The notes beneath the pieces are model-generated. The model was not told the DNA's origin. It saw only the letters and a list, made by a program, of their open reading frames with translations, and did not search any database. From assembly GCF_003076135.1 (NCBI RefSeq), contig NZ_QDGZ01000012.1, positions 1 through 64,000 of the forward strand: a stretch of DNA of 64,000 bases, in the 5' to 3' direction. Each line of letters opens with the position of its first letter. The first letter of the stretch is position 1. Of this stretch, positions 62,385 through 64,000 are shown piece after piece. Made by a program: the position numbers and the translations under genes. This stretch comes from Nocardioides gansuensis (lineage in GTDB: Bacteria > Actinomycetota > Actinomycetes > Propionibacteriales > Nocardioidaceae).

Positions 62385-64000
62385 GTGAACGACTTCCACG
62401 ACCTGCGCGAAGCACTCGCACGCCGACGGGCAGCACTCGGTGACGCCGAGCAGGACGCCGCCCGGGCCAGGTGGTCGCTGGCCGCTGCGGACACGGCACT
62501 CCAGGACGCGATGCGCCGTGGCGACGCCGAGGCGATCGCGCGCGCCGTCGACGAGCGGCGCACCGCGGAGGAGGAGCACCTCGCCATCGCCGGTCGTCTC
62601 ACCGACCTGCACCGTGCGGTGCACGGTGGGCTGGCGGAGTTCGTGGACCGCCTTCCCGTCGCTCCCGAGGGCCGGGCGGACAGCCTGCTGGAAGGCGTCG
62701 ACCAGGCCGTGCCGATCGCGTTGTTCCCGGTCCGGCTGGAGACCCGGTTCGCCGGCCCCGATTCGGCGCCCGTCCTCAGGGTGCGGATATATCCCGACGA
62801 CCTGCACGTCGACGACCACGAGCCTGACCTCAGCGAGGAGGAGGCGGATCTCGGCCGGGCCTACTGGACGTCCGTCGGTGCAGGCGCCGGCGAGGCAGAC
62901 GCGTGGGCCGTCCTCGCCGGCCGGCTCGGCCCGCACCGCGCGCTGTGGGTGCGGCACGTGCTGGAGCCCCCCGACGGGACCTTCCCCGAGGTCGTACTTC
63001 GCCCGCCCGGCACGTCCCGGGCGCCGGTGGCTCGGGCGCTCCCCGACCTGTTCCTCGTCCGGGTGCGTGCCGCCGGCCAGACGACGGTGACGACCGGGGG
63101 ACCGGTCGCCGACACCCTGGCGGTGGGTGCCGACCTGACGGGCACGACCGCCCCGGTGGCCGCCGACGGCGACGTCCTGGCCCTCGGCGAGGAGGCACGC
63201 TGGCTCGCGGACTTCGACGCCGCCGTCGCCGCGGGCATGGCGATCGAGGTGGCCCTGCCGGTGGGCACCACGGTGGTCGACGAGGTGGCCGTGACCGGCG
63301 TCTGCGTGTCGATGTCCCCCGACGAGGCGAGCGCCCTGGTCGGTGACCTGGTCGCCCGCCACCGGGTCACCCACGGCGCGGGCTTCATTGCACCCGGTAC
63401 GCCGACCAACAACCTGGCCGACACCACGAGCGGCTGGCTCAGCAGGCCCGACCCGGCCCGGCTGGACCCCGCCACCCGACCTGTCTCGGGCAGTCGCTCC
63501 AACGCCGCCGTCCTGGGGCACGCGCTCGGGCTCCCGGCCGAGTCGCTCGCCGGCCTCGTCGGCGCCGCGGACGCCGATGCCGAAGAGGCCGAGGTCATGG
63601 CCAGGGTGCTGTTCGAGGCGACCTGGGGCCCCTACCTGCGCATGCATGCGCAGCCCGGCTTCCCGCTGCGCCACCTCCCCGAGGCCTACGTCCATATCAC
63701 CCGCTGGGTGAGGGGCGGCGGCCCGCTGCCGGCGATCCGGCTGGGTCGGCAGCCCTACGGGGTCCTGCCGATCCAGCCGCGCGGCGCCGTACCTGCCCCG
63801 GGGGACGACGCGGTGACGGCGTGGCTCACCGACTTCCTGCCGCGGATCCGGGCTCTCTGGCTCGCGGGCAGGGGCGACGCCCCGGCGGGCATCGCGGCGT
63901 ACACACACGAGCCGGTGTCGAGCCGCTTCCGGGTGCGCACTGCCTACGCCAGCCGGACCCGCCCCCTGCTCGACGGCCTGGGCCTCCTCGGCGAAGGCGT
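62385..64000 (+). CDS. Giant protein of unknown function, cut by window end
   Basis: The frame opens with GTG two bases after the previous stop and stays open to the window edge (at least 538 codons). The first 95 residues are a charged coiled coil (ALARRRAALGDAEQDAAR). Then come ALFPVRLETRF and LRVRIYPDDLHVDDHEPDLS, motifs I recall from large proteins that go with the previous family. Further on TRWVRGGGPLPAIRLGRQPY leads into a conserved region. The end is missing. It is the third member of the coupled cluster. Confidence 0.75.
   Translation, partial: MNDFHDLREALARRRAALGDAEQDAARARWSLAAADTALQDAMRRGDAEAIARAVDERRTAEEEHLAIAGRLTDLHRAVHGGLAEFVDRLPVAPEGRADSLLEGVDQAVPIALFPVRLETRFAGPDSAPVLRVRIYPDDLHVDDHEPDLSEEEADLGRAYWTSVGAGAGEADAWAVLAGRLGPHRALWVRHVLEPPDGTFPEVVLRPPGTSRAPVARALPDLFLVRVRAAGQTTVTTGGPVADTLAVGADLTGTTAPVAADGDVLALGEEARWLADFDAAVAAGMAIEVALPVGTTVVDEVAVTGVCVSMSPDEASALVGDLVARHRVTHGAGFIAPGTPTNNLADTTSGWLSRPDPARLDPATRPVSGSRSNAAVLGHALGLPAESLAGLVGAADADAEEAEVMARVLFEATWGPYLRMHAQPGFPLRHLPEAYVHITRWVRGGGPLPAIRLGRQPYGVLPIQPRGAVPAPGDDAVTAWLTDFLPRIRALWLAGRGDAPAGIAAYTHEPVSSRFRVRTAYASRTRPLLDGLGLLGEG

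Overview
The window is one contig piece from a very high-GC actinobacterium, most likely Nocardioides or a close relative in the Nocardioidaceae. Four things point there: many GTG starts, short ATGA/GTGA overlaps between genes, a TAGGCT-type -10 placed 6-8 nt before start codons (leaderless genes), and a dispersed repeat inside the helicase gene that I recall as abundant in Nocardioides. No name is proven by sequence search.

Region 1 (1-28.9 kb) is core chromosome. It opens with the 3' end of an rRNA operon (5S gene and its terminator). From about 1.8 kb it follows the mycobacterial order Rv1692-Rv1713 as I remember it: HAD phosphatase, small protein, tlyA, nadK, recN, steA, mctB-like, pyrG, NUDIX, xerD, parA-like, scpA, scpB, rluB-like, cmk, der. 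Inserted among these are pepN, ald, a lipoprotein hydrolase, a DUF3516 helicase, a cyclase-family protein, aroH-type chorismate mutase and tyrA. The genes serve DNA repair and segregation, ribosome maturation, nucleotide supply and tyrosine synthesis. The block closes with an M23 peptidase and tRNA-Pro(GGG).

Region 2 (28.95-42.3 kb) is accessory DNA starting at the tRNA. It begins with scars of an FAD-linked oxidase and a KdpE-type regulator. Then come a TrkAH-type potassium uptake pair, small membrane proteins, an HxlR regulator, a class III aminotransferase, an ECF41 sigma factor with its carboxymuconolactone-decarboxylase-like partner (and a recognisable ECF41 promoter), a P-loop kinase, a class C beta-lactamase-like lipoprotein, a frameshifted SigE-type sigma factor with its membrane partner, and a DUF5995 protein. 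Several long stretches hold no convincing gene.

Region 3 (42.3-55.2 kb) is the most unusual. It has two related modules. Module A holds an internally deleted patatin gene, an unknown protein and an MBL-fold hydrolase. Next to it are a small EACC1-like protein and a convergent caspase-EF hand-TM-propeller protein. Module B is a tightly packed five-gene operon: tyrosinase, DUF2182 membrane protein, thermolysin-like protease, MBL-fold hydrolase and intact patatin phospholipase. The effector-type enzymes and the EACC1/caspase pair suggest a biological-conflict island, but this is inference.

Region 4 (55.8 kb to the end) is a coupled cluster of giant proteins: a 16-codon leader peptide, a 1098-residue DUF6603 protein, a 1083-residue protein with no domain I can name, and a third large protein cut off by the window edge. 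Its role is unknown.
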